DNA of 64,000 nucleotides from Rhodobacteraceae bacterium HTCC2083 (GCA_000156115.1 DS995276.1:1782476-1846475), one strand, 5' to 3'; numbered from the stretch's first letter, positions 29,015 through 38,619 are shown. Translations and numbers: made by a program. Notes: generated from the sequence alone by a model not told the origin.

Positions 29015-30835
29015 TTAGGAAGATACCTGTTCGCGAAGGATCGACGCAGTAAGCGAGATCATAAGGTAGATGCCGGCAAAAACGAGAAACGCCAAAATAG
29101 TGTTCTCGAACTTGCGCGGATAAGATGGGTCTTGGCTTGGCACCGGCTCCACACTTGTGGTGAGGTAGCGCGCTTGCGATGCGGCTTCGCGGCGGGTCTG
29201 TTCCAATTGCTCCAAGGCAGACGCCAGAAGCATATCGCGAGTCGCCACGTCCGCCTGAGCCAGCTGGATCTGAGCCGACAATTCAGCCAATGAATTTTCG
29301 CCCTGCGACGCATTTGTCATCTGATCGTTCAAACGATCCAACAGCGCGCGGAAACGACGCACCTCGCCTTGCGCACCGTCAACCTTGGCCCGGTTCGGGC
29401 GGTTATTGTCGAGCAATGCGGCGAGTTGCAGCTCTTTCTCTTGCAGTTGAACTTCGATGTTGTTGATCTGGCTGCGCAGCGATGTGATCTTGCCTTCGGG
29501 GTCAAGAATTGCGCCTTCTTGCTGGAGACGCACTAGCCGTTCTTGGGCAAAGCGGCGCTCTTCATCAGCGTTCCTAAAGCTGCGTTCCGCGTCAGAGACC
29601 TGGCTTTCACGCTTGCGCAAAGACAGGTTATCGACGCGTTCTTCCGCATAGCTAATCAGGGATTTGGAGAAGGAAGCGCTCAGCACAGGATCAGCAGCGA
29701 TTACTTCCATTTTGATAACACCCTCAGTCGGATCATAGCCGATTTCGATGTTTTTCTTGAAAATTTTATAGGCATCTTCGTTCGACGGGTTTTCTTCCAG
29801 GCGTTGGATACTGTCGATGCTTGGATTCATAAAGTGGTTCATGAATCCTGCATCGGCGTTGAGCCTGAGCATTGCGTCTTTGGAGGTCAAATAGGACTGA
29901 ACCGCGATCGCGTCTTGGTTGGTCGCGAATTGCGTACCGGCCAAAAGACCACCCATCGCGCCGCCAGAGCTTTCGGCTTTTAGAATCAGAAATTCGGATT
30001 TCGTCGCGTACATTGGAGTCGCGATGAAATAGTAATAATAGCCGACAATCAGCGTTGGCAGGAACACGAAGAACGACAAGCGTGTGAACAGCAGAGCCAG
30101 CTTGCGACGACGCCGTCTTGCGATACCTTTCTGGATCTCGCCAACTTCGGCCGCGCGACGCTCTGCGGGGCTAGGACCTTCGGGATGCGCAGGCATATTG
30201 TTGCCTGCGGGCATCGTTTGCGGTAGGTTCACAGGCTCTAGCGTTGGGTCCTGTGGCATCAAAGGCTGGCTGGCAGAGCTGCCGCCATTGCCGCTTGCTG
30301 TCTCGCTGGGAACCACAAGCTCCAACATGTTGGTGCGCTGAAAGGGATCAATGCCACGGCCACGCAATTGACGCACGGCATCGTAATCAGAGGTTGGGGC
30401 AAGCCCGTATTTCTGCGCCGCGCGACGCGCCATACGCAACTGACGTCCTGTCAAACCTTCGCGCTTGATCGCGTTGATGTCCTGATCCGCGACGGCCTCA
30501 GCGGCAGATGACACAAGCCCTGCGCGCGCTTGAGCGGCATTGTTCGTCTGCGCATTTGCTTGCGCTTGTGTTGCAGCAGCGGACCCTGCGGGCATAGCTT
30601 TCTTAGCGGGCTGGATGCGTCCCATCGCTTGCTGCGTTGCTGCGGTTTGGCCTTGCTGTGGTGGACGCGCAGCGGCTGGTTGCGGGGTAGGCTGTTGCTG
30701 GGCGGGCCTTTGTGGTTGGGCCTCGCGTGCAGGTTCATGGGCCGCGGCAGGAGCCTCGGGCGCTGCAGATTGTCCATCCGCGAGTGAGCCAGTCCGCTTG
30801 ATGCGGAACTTCTTAGCCTTGGGTTTCGTAGTCAT
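29015..30835 (-). CDS. KpsE/CtrB-like capsule polysaccharide export protein
   Basis: A 606-residue polysaccharide co-polymerase/membrane-fusion type protein. A membrane helix at about 248-270 is followed by a periplasmic domain starting ATPMYATKSEFLILKAES, a long coiled coil rich in R-L-Q-Q-E, and a second helix near the C-terminus (ILAFLVFAGIYLMISL). This is the architecture of KpsE, CtrB and BexC. Unusual is the 245-residue N-terminal cytoplasmic extension: Pro/Ala/Gln-rich to about residue 105, then a conserved-looking basic stretch (GLTGRQLRMARRAAQKYGL). Start ATG 30835 overlaps the ATPase gene by 23 bases; an in-frame ATG at 30865 lies further inside it. Confidence 0.85.
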   Translation of the reverse strand: MTTKPKAKKFRIKRTGSLADGQSAAPEAPAAAHEPAREAQPQRPAQQQPTPQPAAARPPQQGQTAATQQAMGRIQPAKKAMPAGSAAATQAQANAQTNNAAQARAGLVSSAAEAVADQDINAIKREGLTGRQLRMARRAAQKYGLAPTSDYDAVRQLRGRGIDPFQRTNMLELVVPSETASGNGGSSASQPLMPQDPTLEPVNLPQTMPAGNNMPAHPEGPSPAERRAAEVGEIQKGIARRRRRKLALLFTRLSFFVFLPTLIVGYYYYFIATPMYATKSEFLILKAESSGGAMGGLLAGTQFATNQDAIAVQSYLTSKDAMLRLNADAGFMNHFMNPSIDSIQRLEENPSNEDAYKIFKKNIEIGYDPTEGVIKMEVIAADPVLSASFSKSLISYAEERVDNLSLRKRESQVSDAERSFRNADEERRFAQERLVRLQQEGAILDPEGKITSLRSQINNIEVQLQEKELQLAALLDNNRPNRAKVDGAQGEVRRFRALLDRLNDQMTNASQGENSLAELSAQIQLAQADVATRDMLLASALEQLEQTRREAASQARYLTTSVEPVPSQDPSYPRKFENTILAFLVFAGIYLMISLTASILREQVSS

Positions 30836-31472
30836 AGAGCTGTTTCGCTTCTTCCAAGGTGTCAAACATTTGCAACTTGCCGTTTACCAAAACTGCGGCG
30901 GAGGCTGCAAATCGTTCGAGGGTCTCTGCTTGGTGAGAGACAATGATAATTGTTGTTGTCCGCAGACGTTCGCGCAGAATTTCGCCCGCTTTGCGGTTGA
31001 ATTCTACGTCCGTGCTGTTGGGCATGCCCTCATCGATGAGGTACATGTCGAAATCGAGCGCAAGTAGCAGCGCAAAAGTGAACCGCGCGCGCATACCTGA
31101 TGAATAGGTACCTAGCGGTTGATCAAAGTACTCACCCAACCCACACAGCCAGCGACAGAAGGCTTCGACATAGTCGGGATCAAGCCCATAAAGCCGCGCG
31201 ATATAGCGCGAATTTTCCATAGCCGTGTGTTTGGTGATCACCCCACCCATAAAGCCAAGCGGGAAAGAGATCTTACAGCCACGCCGAATTTCGCCTTCGT
31301 CGGGTTTTTCCAGGCCGGCCATCATGTTCACGAGGGTCGTTTTCCCGGTGCCGTTAGGCGCAAGAATGCCTATGGAGCGGCCAAGCTCCACGCGAAACGA
31401 TACGCGATCAAGGATCACCTTGCGCTGCGTTCCCGTCCAAAAGGACTTGCTGACGTTCTCGAACTCTAACAT
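30813..31472 (-). CDS. KpsT-like capsule ABC transporter ATPase
   Basis: A 219-residue ATP-binding subunit of the polysaccharide-exporting ABC family. Walker A LAPNGTGKTTLVNM, the signature YSSGMRARFTFALLLALDFDMYLIDEGM (in segments) and the H-loop VSHQAETLE are seen; the degenerate signature and small size match KpsT/CtrD rather than importers. Its permease KpsM should be encoded with it, but no permease gene is in the window. First gene of the capsule transcript. Confidence 0.9.
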   Translation of the reverse strand: MLEFENVSKSFWTGTQRKVILDRVSFRVELGRSIGILAPNGTGKTTLVNMMAGLEKPDEGEIRRGCKISFPLGFMGGVITKHTAMENSRYIARLYGLDPDYVEAFCRWLCGLGEYFDQPLGTYSSGMRARFTFALLLALDFDMYLIDEGMPNSTDVEFNRKAGEILRERLRTTTIIIVSHQAETLERFAASAAVLVNGKLQMFDTLEEAKQLYDYETQG

Positions 31473-31549
31473 TTTCCTATCCGGCCTGCCGTACCGCTTC
31501 TTTATATATAGGGTGTCTTAAGCATTCTTTATGTGCCGATTTTGTCCAC

Positions 31550-31579
31550 AGTATGTCACATCACGCATAATTGTTTCAA
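31550..31579 (-). promoter_or_regulatory. Candidate promoter of the capsule export genes
   Basis: In the 247-base gap between the divergent kpsT-like and UDG-family genes, the minus strand has TTGAAA (31579-31574), an 18-base spacer, and CATACT (31555-31550). The transcript would begin about 70 bases before the kpsT-like start. The rest of this gap shows no credible ORF or RNA. Confidence 0.35.
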
Positions 31580-31719
31580 TGCTTGAGGGTAATTGTGGGC
31601 GATTTGTAGGGGAATTTAGCCAAATTTTTCTGAGTTGGACGGATGATGATGCGCATAAGAGTGGGAAACTGCGGTCATAGGGCTTGTTGTGACGGCGTGT
31701 CCCTCTAAATTGCGCGCTG

Positions 31720-32313
31720 ATGAAAGCGCTTCTTCAAGATATCACAAAATGCCAGTTATGCGCGGATCGCTTTGCGAAAACCGCGACCCAGCATGCCCCG
31801 CGCCCTGTGCTTTGGGTGTCTGCGAATGGCGTGAAATCGCGCATTTTGATTGCGGGTCAAGCGCCGGGTGCACGTGTTCATGAAAGCGGTCGCCCCTTTA
31901 CGGATCCCTCTGGAGATCGGTTGCGTGACTGGCTTGGGCTGGATGAAGCCACGTTTTATGATCGAAGCAAGCTTGCGATCGCCCCCATGGCCTTCTGTTT
32001 CCCGGGCTACAACGCAAAAGGCAGCGATCTCCCGCCACCCGCGATTTGCGCGAAATCTTGGCGGCGCCCTTTGATGGATGCTCTGGGGCCAATGCCACTG
32101 ACGCTGTTGATCGGGAGCTATGCAATGAAATGGCACTTGGGCGGTGCGCCCAAAGTCACGCAAACAGTCATGGAGTGGCAAAGCCATGCGCCGTCGGTTT
32201 TTCCCTTGCCGCATCCCTCATGGCGCAATACCGCTTGGCTGAAGAAAAATCCGTGGTTTGAAGCGGACTTACTGCCCGTGCTCCGCGCACGTGTTCAAGA
32301 GGTGTTAAGATGA
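31720..32313 (+). CDS. Uracil-DNA glycosylase superfamily protein
   Basis: A 197-residue protein of the UDG superfamily. The DNA/uracil-binding motif region is ILIAGQAPGARVHESGRPFTDPSGDRLRDWLG, seen in two halves around residues 42-73, and the C-terminal motif is PLPHPSWRNTAW. Cysteines in TKCQLC near residue 14 suggest iron-sulfur cluster ligands as in type 4 or 5 enzymes, but the full four-cysteine pattern is not certain. ATGA overlap with the SseB gene. Uracil excision activity should be taken as likely, not proven. Confidence 0.82.
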   Translation: MKALLQDITKCQLCADRFAKTATQHAPRPVLWVSANGVKSRILIAGQAPGARVHESGRPFTDPSGDRLRDWLGLDEATFYDRSKLAIAPMAFCFPGYNAKGSDLPPPAICAKSWRRPLMDALGPMPLTLLIGSYAMKWHLGGAPKVTQTVMEWQSHAPSVFPLPHPSWRNTAWLKKNPWFEADLLPVLRARVQEVLR

Positions 32314-33101
32314 GCGAAGAAACAAGCTTGGACATCGCACATGCCGCGATGGAGGCCGCACCCAATGATGATGCCGCGCGTCTAAGGTTTTATGAGCGGT
32401 TGGCGGACAATGAGTTGTTTCTTTTGCTTACCAAAGAAGCCGACGGTGATCAGATCAATCCAGAGATTTTTGATCTCGGTGATGCCAGTTTTGTTCTCGT
32501 GTTTGATCGCATCGAACGTCTTGCGCAATTCGTCGGTAAACGTGCACCCTACGCGGCGCTTTCTGGTCGGGTCATTGCGCAGATGCTCGCGGGGCAGGGG
32601 ATTGGCCTTGGGGTTAATCTGGAAGTTGCCACATCGCAAATGCTCATCCCACCTGAGGCGGTGAGTTGGCTCTGTGATACGTTGGATCATCGCCCTGATG
32701 AGGTGGAAGAAACGCCGCAAGAGCTTTACGCGCCAAAGGGTTTACCCGAAGAACTCCTCACCGCGTTAGATGTTAAATTAGCGAGTGCTGCGGGTCTCGC
32801 AAGCAACGCTTATCTCGTCGCTGTCCACTATGAAGGTGGGCGTCAGGGGCATTTGTTAGGCTTCGTCGGTGCGCTTGAGGGTGCGGAAACTGCGCTCGCG
32901 ACTGCGGCAGGCGAGGCTTTGACGTTCTCAGGCATTGAGGCCGGTAGCATTGATGTTGGCTTCTTTAAAACGAGCGACCCGATGGCGGCTGCGATGGCTA
33001 AGGTTGGCCTGCGATTTGAGTTGCCCAAGACCGAGGTGCGCGAACAGGTTGTGCGCGCCGCGCCAGGCTCTGATCCCAACAAACCGCCGAAGCTTCGTTA
33101 A
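32310..33101 (+). CDS. SseB family protein
   Basis: A 263-residue protein with an N-terminal SseB domain (LADNELFLLLTKEADGD followed by FVLVFDRIERLAQF and YAALSGRVIAQML) and a C-terminal SseB-like domain (ASNAYLVAVHYEGGRQGHLLGFVGAL). The ATG overlaps the upstream stop (ATGA), so it is co-translated with the UDG-like gene. SseB was named for enhanced serine sensitivity in Escherichia coli; the molecular role is unclear. Convergent with ghrA, overlapping by four bases. Confidence 0.82.
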   Translation: MSEETSLDIAHAAMEAAPNDDAARLRFYERLADNELFLLLTKEADGDQINPEIFDLGDASFVLVFDRIERLAQFVGKRAPYAALSGRVIAQMLAGQGIGLGVNLEVATSQMLIPPEAVSWLCDTLDHRPDEVEETPQELYAPKGLPEELLTALDVKLASAAGLASNAYLVAVHYEGGRQGHLLGFVGALEGAETALATAAGEALTFSGIEAGSIDVGFFKTSDPMAAAMAKVGLRFELPKTEVREQVVRAAPGSDPNKPPKLR

Positions 33102-34030
33102 TACCCGACGCTGCGATCCACGAGGTGCAAGAACGGCTCGCCCGCTTCGCCGCGCCGCACGTTTTCTGCGACGCATTGGCTGGCGGTCCATGTGCGCGTC
33201 TCAGACGCGATATGCGGTGTGACGGTCACGTTTGGATGGGCCCAAAATGAATGATCCTGTGGTAAAGGCTCGATGCGAAACACATCGAGCGTGGCGTGCC
33301 CCACTTGGCCCGAGTCCAGCGCCACAAGCAGTGCATCATCGTCAATCAAAGGCCCGCGGCCAGGATTGATGATCGTAGCACCTTGGGCCAACCAGCCAAG
33401 GCTTTCACCGTTCATAACATTTTCGGTGGCCGGGGTGTCCGGCAGTAAAAGAACCACTATGTCCGCGCCGTCTAACGCGGCTTTTAAACCTGCATCACCG
33501 CTGTAACAGCCTACGCCTTCAATATCTTTTTGCATGCGACTCCAACCATTTACGGGAAAGCCGATCTGCGTCAGCATCTGCGCGCAAGCTGCACCCAAAG
33601 CCCCAAGACCCAAGATCGTAACGGACCGCTGTTCAGCTAAAGGCGGCGCGCCCGCGGGCCAATTGCGATCAGGATTGATGATATGCGCATCCATGCCAAG
33701 GTGGTGGCGCATTACGTGTCCTGTCACCCACTCGATCATGCCTTGGGTAAGCCCATGATCCACCATCCGAGCGAGCGGCGCTTTCAAGGTTTTATTCGGT
33801 GCGACGGTTTCGACACCGGCCCAAAGGTTCAAGACCGCCTTCAGTTTAGGAAAAACTGAAAAATCCTGCACGCTCGAATTAGGGGCGTAGACGATATACT
33901 CGACGTCTTCATTTGGCAGATCTGTGCCGAGATTAGCCTCAACACCCACCTCTCTAAGTGCTCTGGTCAAAGGCGCTTGATACTCTGTCCAGCGCTCTTC
34001 CTTTGCGGCGAATAAAACCTGCGTCACCAT
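33098..34030 (-). CDS. ghrA: Glyoxylate/hydroxypyruvate reductase A
   Basis: A 310-residue D-2-hydroxyacid dehydrogenase that reduces glyoxylate and hydroxypyruvate with NAD(P)H. The Rossmann motif is ILGLGALGAACAQML, and the catalytic arginine, glutamate and histidine occur in INPGRGPLIDDDALL, DVFRIEPLP and VTPHIASETR. Length and sequence are of the GhrA rather than SerA branch. The start overlaps the rodA stop region by one base (34030), so it may be transcribed with the rod-shape operon, an unusual partner. Confidence 0.9.
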   Translation of the reverse strand: MVTQVLFAAKEERWTEYQAPLTRALREVGVEANLGTDLPNEDVEYIVYAPNSSVQDFSVFPKLKAVLNLWAGVETVAPNKTLKAPLARMVDHGLTQGMIEWVTGHVMRHHLGMDAHIINPDRNWPAGAPPLAEQRSVTILGLGALGAACAQMLTQIGFPVNGWSRMQKDIEGVGCYSGDAGLKAALDGADIVVLLLPDTPATENVMNGESLGWLAQGATIINPGRGPLIDDDALLVALDSGQVGHATLDVFRIEPLPQDHSFWAHPNVTVTPHIASETRTWTASQCVAENVRRGEAGEPFLHLVDRSVGY

Positions 34031-35169
34031 CAGCGCGGCCTATGCACATGTGCGCTTTGGACAAGACCAAAACCGATTAACAAAATCAACATTGCAGAGC
34101 CTCCATAGCTCACCAAAGGAAGCGGGACGCCAACCACCGGGGCGAGCCCCATGACCATTGACATATTCACGGCGAAGAACAGAAAGAATGTGGTCGCGAT
34201 ACCCAACGTGACAAGCGCTGCAAAGCGGTTCTTGTTGTTGATCGCGGAGACCACGCAAAACAGAATGATCAGCAAATACAACAGCAAGAGGGAGAAGGCC
34301 CCGATAAAGCCGAACTCTTCAGCGAGGGTCGTGAAAATGAAGTCTGTGTGCTTCTCGGGCAAGAAGTTTAGCCGCGATTGCGTGCCCTGCATAAATCCAC
34401 GTCCCGTCCAGCCGCCCGATCCCAATGCAATCTTACTTTGGGTGATATGATACCCGGCGCCCAAGGGGTCGCTGGCAGGGTTCAAGAAGGTGTCGATACG
34501 TCGGAACTGATAGTCCTTCAACAACTGCCAATCCTCGCCGCGACTTTGAAAGACTGCTGCGATAAGGCCGATCCCGCTGGTGACGACAGCCGCAAAATAG
34601 GCCCAATGCACGCCTGCCATAAACATCAGTAAGCCACCGCCAGAAATCAGCAATAGCGCGGTGCCAAGGTCGGGTTGGCGCAAAACCAACATGGTTGGCA
34701 GCAAGATGATTAACACGGGAATGGCGACCCATTGTGGTTTCGATGTGCGCGCAAGCGGTAGCCAGTCGTAATAGGCTGCGAGCAGCATCACCAAAGCGAT
34801 CTTCATCAACTCGGAGGGCTGCAAACGCATGAATCCAAGGTTGATCCAGCGCTGGGCGCCCATTCCGACAGCGCCGAAAAATTCAACGTAGAGCAACAAG
34901 ATGATCGACACGCCATAAGCGACGCCCGCGATATTGCGCCAGAACCAGATGGGCACCATCGCGACGATCAGCATTAAGGTAAAACCCAGCAAAAAACGTT
35001 TGATTTGCGGTTCCGCCCAAGGGCTAAACGATCCACCTGCAACCGAATAGAGCATCAAAAACCCGATGCCTGCGACTGTGGTGACGAGAACGATCAATGC
35101 CCAGTTTAGATGCCAGAACTTGGAAAATCCGGTTGGTACGGATTTGACCGTATATTCAAGATAACTCAT
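34030..35169 (-). CDS. rodA: Rod shape-determining protein RodA (SEDS glycosyltransferase)
   Basis: A 379-residue polytopic SEDS-family protein, the peptidoglycan polymerase of the elongation complex. Around ten membrane helices are visible; conserved landmarks are LGMGAQRWINLGFMRLQPSE-like residues near 105-120, KEHTDFIFTTLAEEFGF and, at the C-terminus, VGVPLPLVSYGGSAML. ATGA overlap with mrdA. Works as a pair with PBP2 upstream. Confidence 0.96.
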   Translation of the reverse strand: MSYLEYTVKSVPTGFSKFWHLNWALIVLVTTVAGIGFLMLYSVAGGSFSPWAEPQIKRFLLGFTLMLIVAMVPIWFWRNIAGVAYGVSIILLLYVEFFGAVGMGAQRWINLGFMRLQPSELMKIALVMLLAAYYDWLPLARTSKPQWVAIPVLIILLPTMLVLRQPDLGTALLLISGGGLLMFMAGVHWAYFAAVVTSGIGLIAAVFQSRGEDWQLLKDYQFRRIDTFLNPASDPLGAGYHITQSKIALGSGGWTGRGFMQGTQSRLNFLPEKHTDFIFTTLAEEFGFIGAFSLLLLYLLIILFCVVSAINNKNRFAALVTLGIATTFFLFFAVNMSMVMGLAPVVGVPLPLVSYGGSAMLILLIGFGLVQSAHVHRPR

Positions 35170-37109
35170 GCGCGGCCATTTCCGTCACTGGCACTTTCGC
35201 TGATCAAATCACGTAATCGTTTCTGCTGTGCCCGCACACGCCCGCGATCTTTGTTCGGATAGGCGGCCAAAGGAGGATCTTCACCGTAGAGGGCTTGCAA
35301 GGTGACATCACGTGCGATGGGTGCCGCAGCGGTCGATCCGCCACCGCCGTGTTCGACGACAACGGCCACAGCAATTTCTGGATTATCGAATGGTGCAAAG
35401 TTTACGAACAATGCGTGATCGCGACGCTCCCACGGAAGATCTGCGTTGCGCGTCACACCGCGCGCGCGTTCCGCAGCGGAAATGTTGCGCACTTGGCTCG
35501 TTCCGGTTTTTCCCGCCATTCGAAACGTATCTTCTATGATCCGACTGCCATAAGCCGTACCGCGACGGTTGTTAGACACTTCATACATTGCCTTACGGAC
35601 CTTGCGCAGATTGCTTTCGTTGATATCGAGCTTTGTGCCCAATCCGCTGGGCTGCGAAATGCCATCAACCGTGTTAATCAAACGCGGCTTTATATCGCGA
35701 CCCGTCGCAAGACGCGCGGTCATCACAGCCAGTTGCAAAGGCGAAGACAGAACAAAGCCCTGCCCGATAGAGGCGTTGACTGTGTCGCCGATAACCCATT
35801 CTTTGCCGCGCGCGCGCCGCTTCCAATCTTTCGTCGGCGCAAGACCTGAGGCGACGGCTGACATGGGTATATCGTGCTTTTCACCCAGTCCAAGCTTGCG
35901 CGCCATAGCGGAAATATTTTCGATGCCAACCTTTAGGGCAAGGTCGTAGTAATAGACATCACAGCTTTCGCGCAAAGACAGTTCGAGGTTCATGTGACCA
36001 TGGCCTGCGGGTTTCCAGCAGTGGAATTTGCGACCACTGACTTCCAAATGCCCGGGGCAGTGCACGGTGTCTTCTGCTGTGATCAAGCCTGCTTCCAACG
36101 CGGCAAGCGCTGTCACCATTTTGAAGGTGGATCCAGGCGGATATGCGTCTTGCACCGTTTTAGAGGCAAGAGGGCGATGATCATTGTCGCGCAGGAACGC
36201 ATAGTCTGCAACGGATATACCGCGGACGAATTTGTTGGGATCATAGGTCGGGGAAGAAGCAATCGACAACAGATCACCGCGCTTAAGATCCATAACGACA
36301 ACGGATGCGCTTTCCTCGCCAAGGCGTGCTTGCACATAGTCTTGCAGCTTGTGATCGACAGTCAATTGTACGTTTGCACCGGATTGACCTTCACGACGAT
36401 CAAGTTCACGCATGACGCGCCCGATAGAATTCACTTCGACGCGCTTTGCCCCCGCTTTGCCCCGCAGCATGTCTTCGTATTTTGCTTCTACGCCGACTTT
36501 GCCGATCTGAAATCTCGGAATACGCAAGAGCTGGTCAGGGTCTTCAATGCGCTCCAGATCGCGTTGACTAACGGGGCCGACATACCCTGCGACATGCGCA
36601 AAAGCCGATCCGAGAGGGTAGCGTCGTGATAGACCGACCTCTGGCGTGACACCGGGTAGAGCGGGGGCGTTCGCGGCGACGCGCGACAGTTCTTCCCACG
36701 AAATGCGATCCGCGATTGTTACAGGTAAGAATGGCGCACTGCGTTTCATTTCTGCGAATGCGCGGTTCAATTCATCATCATCCAACTCGACCAATGTCGA
36801 GAGCCGCCCGATCACAGTATTCACGTCGCCGGCATCTTCGCGCACCATAGTGATGCGATAACTCGGCTCGTTTTCAGCAATCACAGCGCCATTTCGATCA
36901 AACAATTGGCCGCGCGCAGGGGGAATCAATCGAATGTTGATCCTGTTTTCATCCGCCAAAAGGCGAAATTCATCTGCTTGCTCGACTTGCATATAGCGCA
37001 TACGCGCGCCCAAAATTCCAACAAAACCTATTTGCGCAGCAGCCACGATCAAGCCACGACGGGTGACTTTCGTGGCGCTTTGCGTCTTTTCAGTAGCTGA
37101 ACGTCTCAT
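35166..37109 (-). CDS. mrdA: Penicillin-binding protein 2
   Basis: A 647-residue transpeptidase of the elongasome. It has one N-terminal membrane helix (about 20-38), a pedestal domain, and the penicillin-binding domain with PPGSTFKMVTAL (active serine), SCDVYYYDLA (SxD/SxN position) and KTGTSQV. The length fits PBP2. Overlaps mreD and rodA by four bases each (ATGA), giving one tightly coupled operon mreB, mreC, mreD, mrdA, rodA. Confidence 0.96.
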   Translation of the reverse strand: MRRSATEKTQSATKVTRRGLIVAAAQIGFVGILGARMRYMQVEQADEFRLLADENRINIRLIPPARGQLFDRNGAVIAENEPSYRITMVREDAGDVNTVIGRLSTLVELDDDELNRAFAEMKRSAPFLPVTIADRISWEELSRVAANAPALPGVTPEVGLSRRYPLGSAFAHVAGYVGPVSQRDLERIEDPDQLLRIPRFQIGKVGVEAKYEDMLRGKAGAKRVEVNSIGRVMRELDRREGQSGANVQLTVDHKLQDYVQARLGEESASVVVMDLKRGDLLSIASSPTYDPNKFVRGISVADYAFLRDNDHRPLASKTVQDAYPPGSTFKMVTALAALEAGLITAEDTVHCPGHLEVSGRKFHCWKPAGHGHMNLELSLRESCDVYYYDLALKVGIENISAMARKLGLGEKHDIPMSAVASGLAPTKDWKRRARGKEWVIGDTVNASIGQGFVLSSPLQLAVMTARLATGRDIKPRLINTVDGISQPSGLGTKLDINESNLRKVRKAMYEVSNNRRGTAYGSRIIEDTFRMAGKTGTSQVRNISAAERARGVTRNADLPWERRDHALFVNFAPFDNPEIAVAVVVEHGGGGSTAAAPIARDVTLQALYGEDPPLAAYPNKDRGRVRAQQKRLRDLISESASDGNGRA

Positions 37110-37645
37110 AACTTATGTCCCAATGCATCGACTTCGCCGGGGGCTGATCTGCGCACATTGAATAGGAAATGCGAGATCATCACGACGAGTGGATATAACG
37201 CTATGGTCATTGCGAGCTGAATCAAGACCAAACTCAGCGAGGGCGCTGGAACAAAGAAGATTGCGAGGAAGAGCCGCTCCGCAAAGATGATGGTGATCAT
37301 CACGCCTGCGACACTCATCCATTCAACGAGATAGGGCATATCGCGGTTCGCAACTGATCGTGCGCGCAGGGTTTCTGCACCAACAACGATGAGACCCGCG
37401 AGCAGTCCGGGGGGGCGTTGAAACAGAAAATCAGCCAGCAGAATGATGAAGCCGACAGAAATGACGGGTACATACTCCGGTCGCCGCATCGCCCATGCGA
37501 AGGTGAAGGCCATCAAAAGGTCAGGTGCGAACCATCGCGAAGGGCTGGTCGCTAAGGGCAAAAGATGCAGAAAGATGATAGATAAGGAGAGGCCTATGTA
37601 GAGGCTTCGCATCACCCAAACACGGGCAGGGGGTTGTTCAGCCAT
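37106..37645 (-). CDS. mreD: Rod shape-determining protein MreD
   Basis: A 179-residue inner-membrane protein with about five hydrophobic segments; the PSRWFAPDLLMAFTFAWAMRRPEYVP stretch, taken in parts, and the FFVPAPSLSLVLIQLAMT helix match MreD. Sequence conservation in this family is low, so placement between mreC and mrdA is important support. Overlaps mreC by eight bases. Confidence 0.92.
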   Translation of the reverse strand: MAEQPPARVWVMRSLYIGLSLSIIFLHLLPLATSPSRWFAPDLLMAFTFAWAMRRPEYVPVISVGFIILLADFLFQRPPGLLAGLIVVGAETLRARSVANRDMPYLVEWMSVAGVMITIIFAERLFLAIFFVPAPSLSLVLIQLAMTIALYPLVVMISHFLFNVRRSAPGEVDALGHKL

Positions 37646-38567
37646 CGCTTGCCTCGCTCGTTTGTTCAGGGGCGTCTGGGGCGGGCGTTTCGGGATTTGA
37701 AGGAAGAACCTCTGGCCGGATTAGTCTGCCAGTGTCTTCAATCCGCTCCGCGCCGTAATTGCGTAAGACACGCAAGAATTCCAACCGTTCATAGTCTGCA
37801 GACAGGCGTACGCGTAAACGTCCACCGGGGTCTTTTGCGACTTGGCCAATCACCAAACCTGCCGGGAAAACACCACCATCACCAGAGGATACGACACGAT
37901 CCCCTGGGCGGACCAGATCGGGGTTCTCCAAGAAGTCAACGGGTGGAGAACGCGTGTTATCACCTACAACAATCACGTTTTGACCCGAAGGTTGAATGAC
38001 TGCTGGAATGCGGCTCGTGGTGTCCGTGAGCAAAATCACCCGCGACGCGCGTTCACCAACACCCGAGATCCGCCCGACAAGGCCAAGCCCGTCCATAGTT
38101 GCCCAACCATCAAGCACGCCATCGCGACGGCCTACATTTAGTAAAACGGATTGGCGAAAAGGCGATCCGCTATCGGCAACAACCACGCCCGTCACATGGG
38201 TCAGGCGCGGATCAAGCCGGACCGAGTTCAAATCAAGTAGTCGCGCATTCTCTTGCTCAAGTTGAAGCGCGGCCTCTTTCCAGCTTTTCATTTGCTGGAG
38301 TTCACGGCGCAATTCTTGGTTCTGCTGATAGATCCGCTGGTAGCTTTGAAAGTCCCGCACAAGATTAATGGTGCCCGTGACAGGTACCATGGCCCAGTCA
38401 AAATTAGGAACAACGCGGTCAATCACGGCAAGGCGAAAGCGCTCGACACGCGGGCTGTCGATACGCCAAACCATGAAGATGGCAAAGAGGCACAAGAGCA
38501 CCACGCCCAAAAGCAATCGCTTGAGCGGGGCGGTGAAATCTTCACTTTGTGCGCGGTCTTTGGCCAA
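37638..38567 (-). CDS. mreC: Rod shape-determining protein MreC
   Basis: A 309-residue bitopic protein: membrane helix at about 16-33, a coiled coil (about 65-110) that dimerises the protein, and two periplasmic beta-barrel domains with VVADSGSPFRQSVLLNVGRRDGV and GDRVVSSGDGGVFPAGLVIG read in parts. A proline- and acid-rich C-terminal tail of about 30 residues follows. It links MreB filaments to PBP2 and RodA. The gene lies 52 bases after mreB. Confidence 0.95.
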   Translation of the reverse strand: MAKDRAQSEDFTAPLKRLLLGVVLLCLFAIFMVWRIDSPRVERFRLAVIDRVVPNFDWAMVPVTGTINLVRDFQSYQRIYQQNQELRRELQQMKSWKEAALQLEQENARLLDLNSVRLDPRLTHVTGVVVADSGSPFRQSVLLNVGRRDGVLDGWATMDGLGLVGRISGVGERASRVILLTDTTSRIPAVIQPSGQNVIVVGDNTRSPPVDFLENPDLVRPGDRVVSSGDGGVFPAGLVIGQVAKDPGGRLRVRLSADYERLEFLRVLRNYGAERIEDTGRLIRPEVLPSNPETPAPDAPEQTSEASDG

Positions 38568-38619
38568 GGCGTTCTCCGCTGGACGGGCTTAGGCGCCCTT
38601 GCGTTTCACGATGCCGAAA

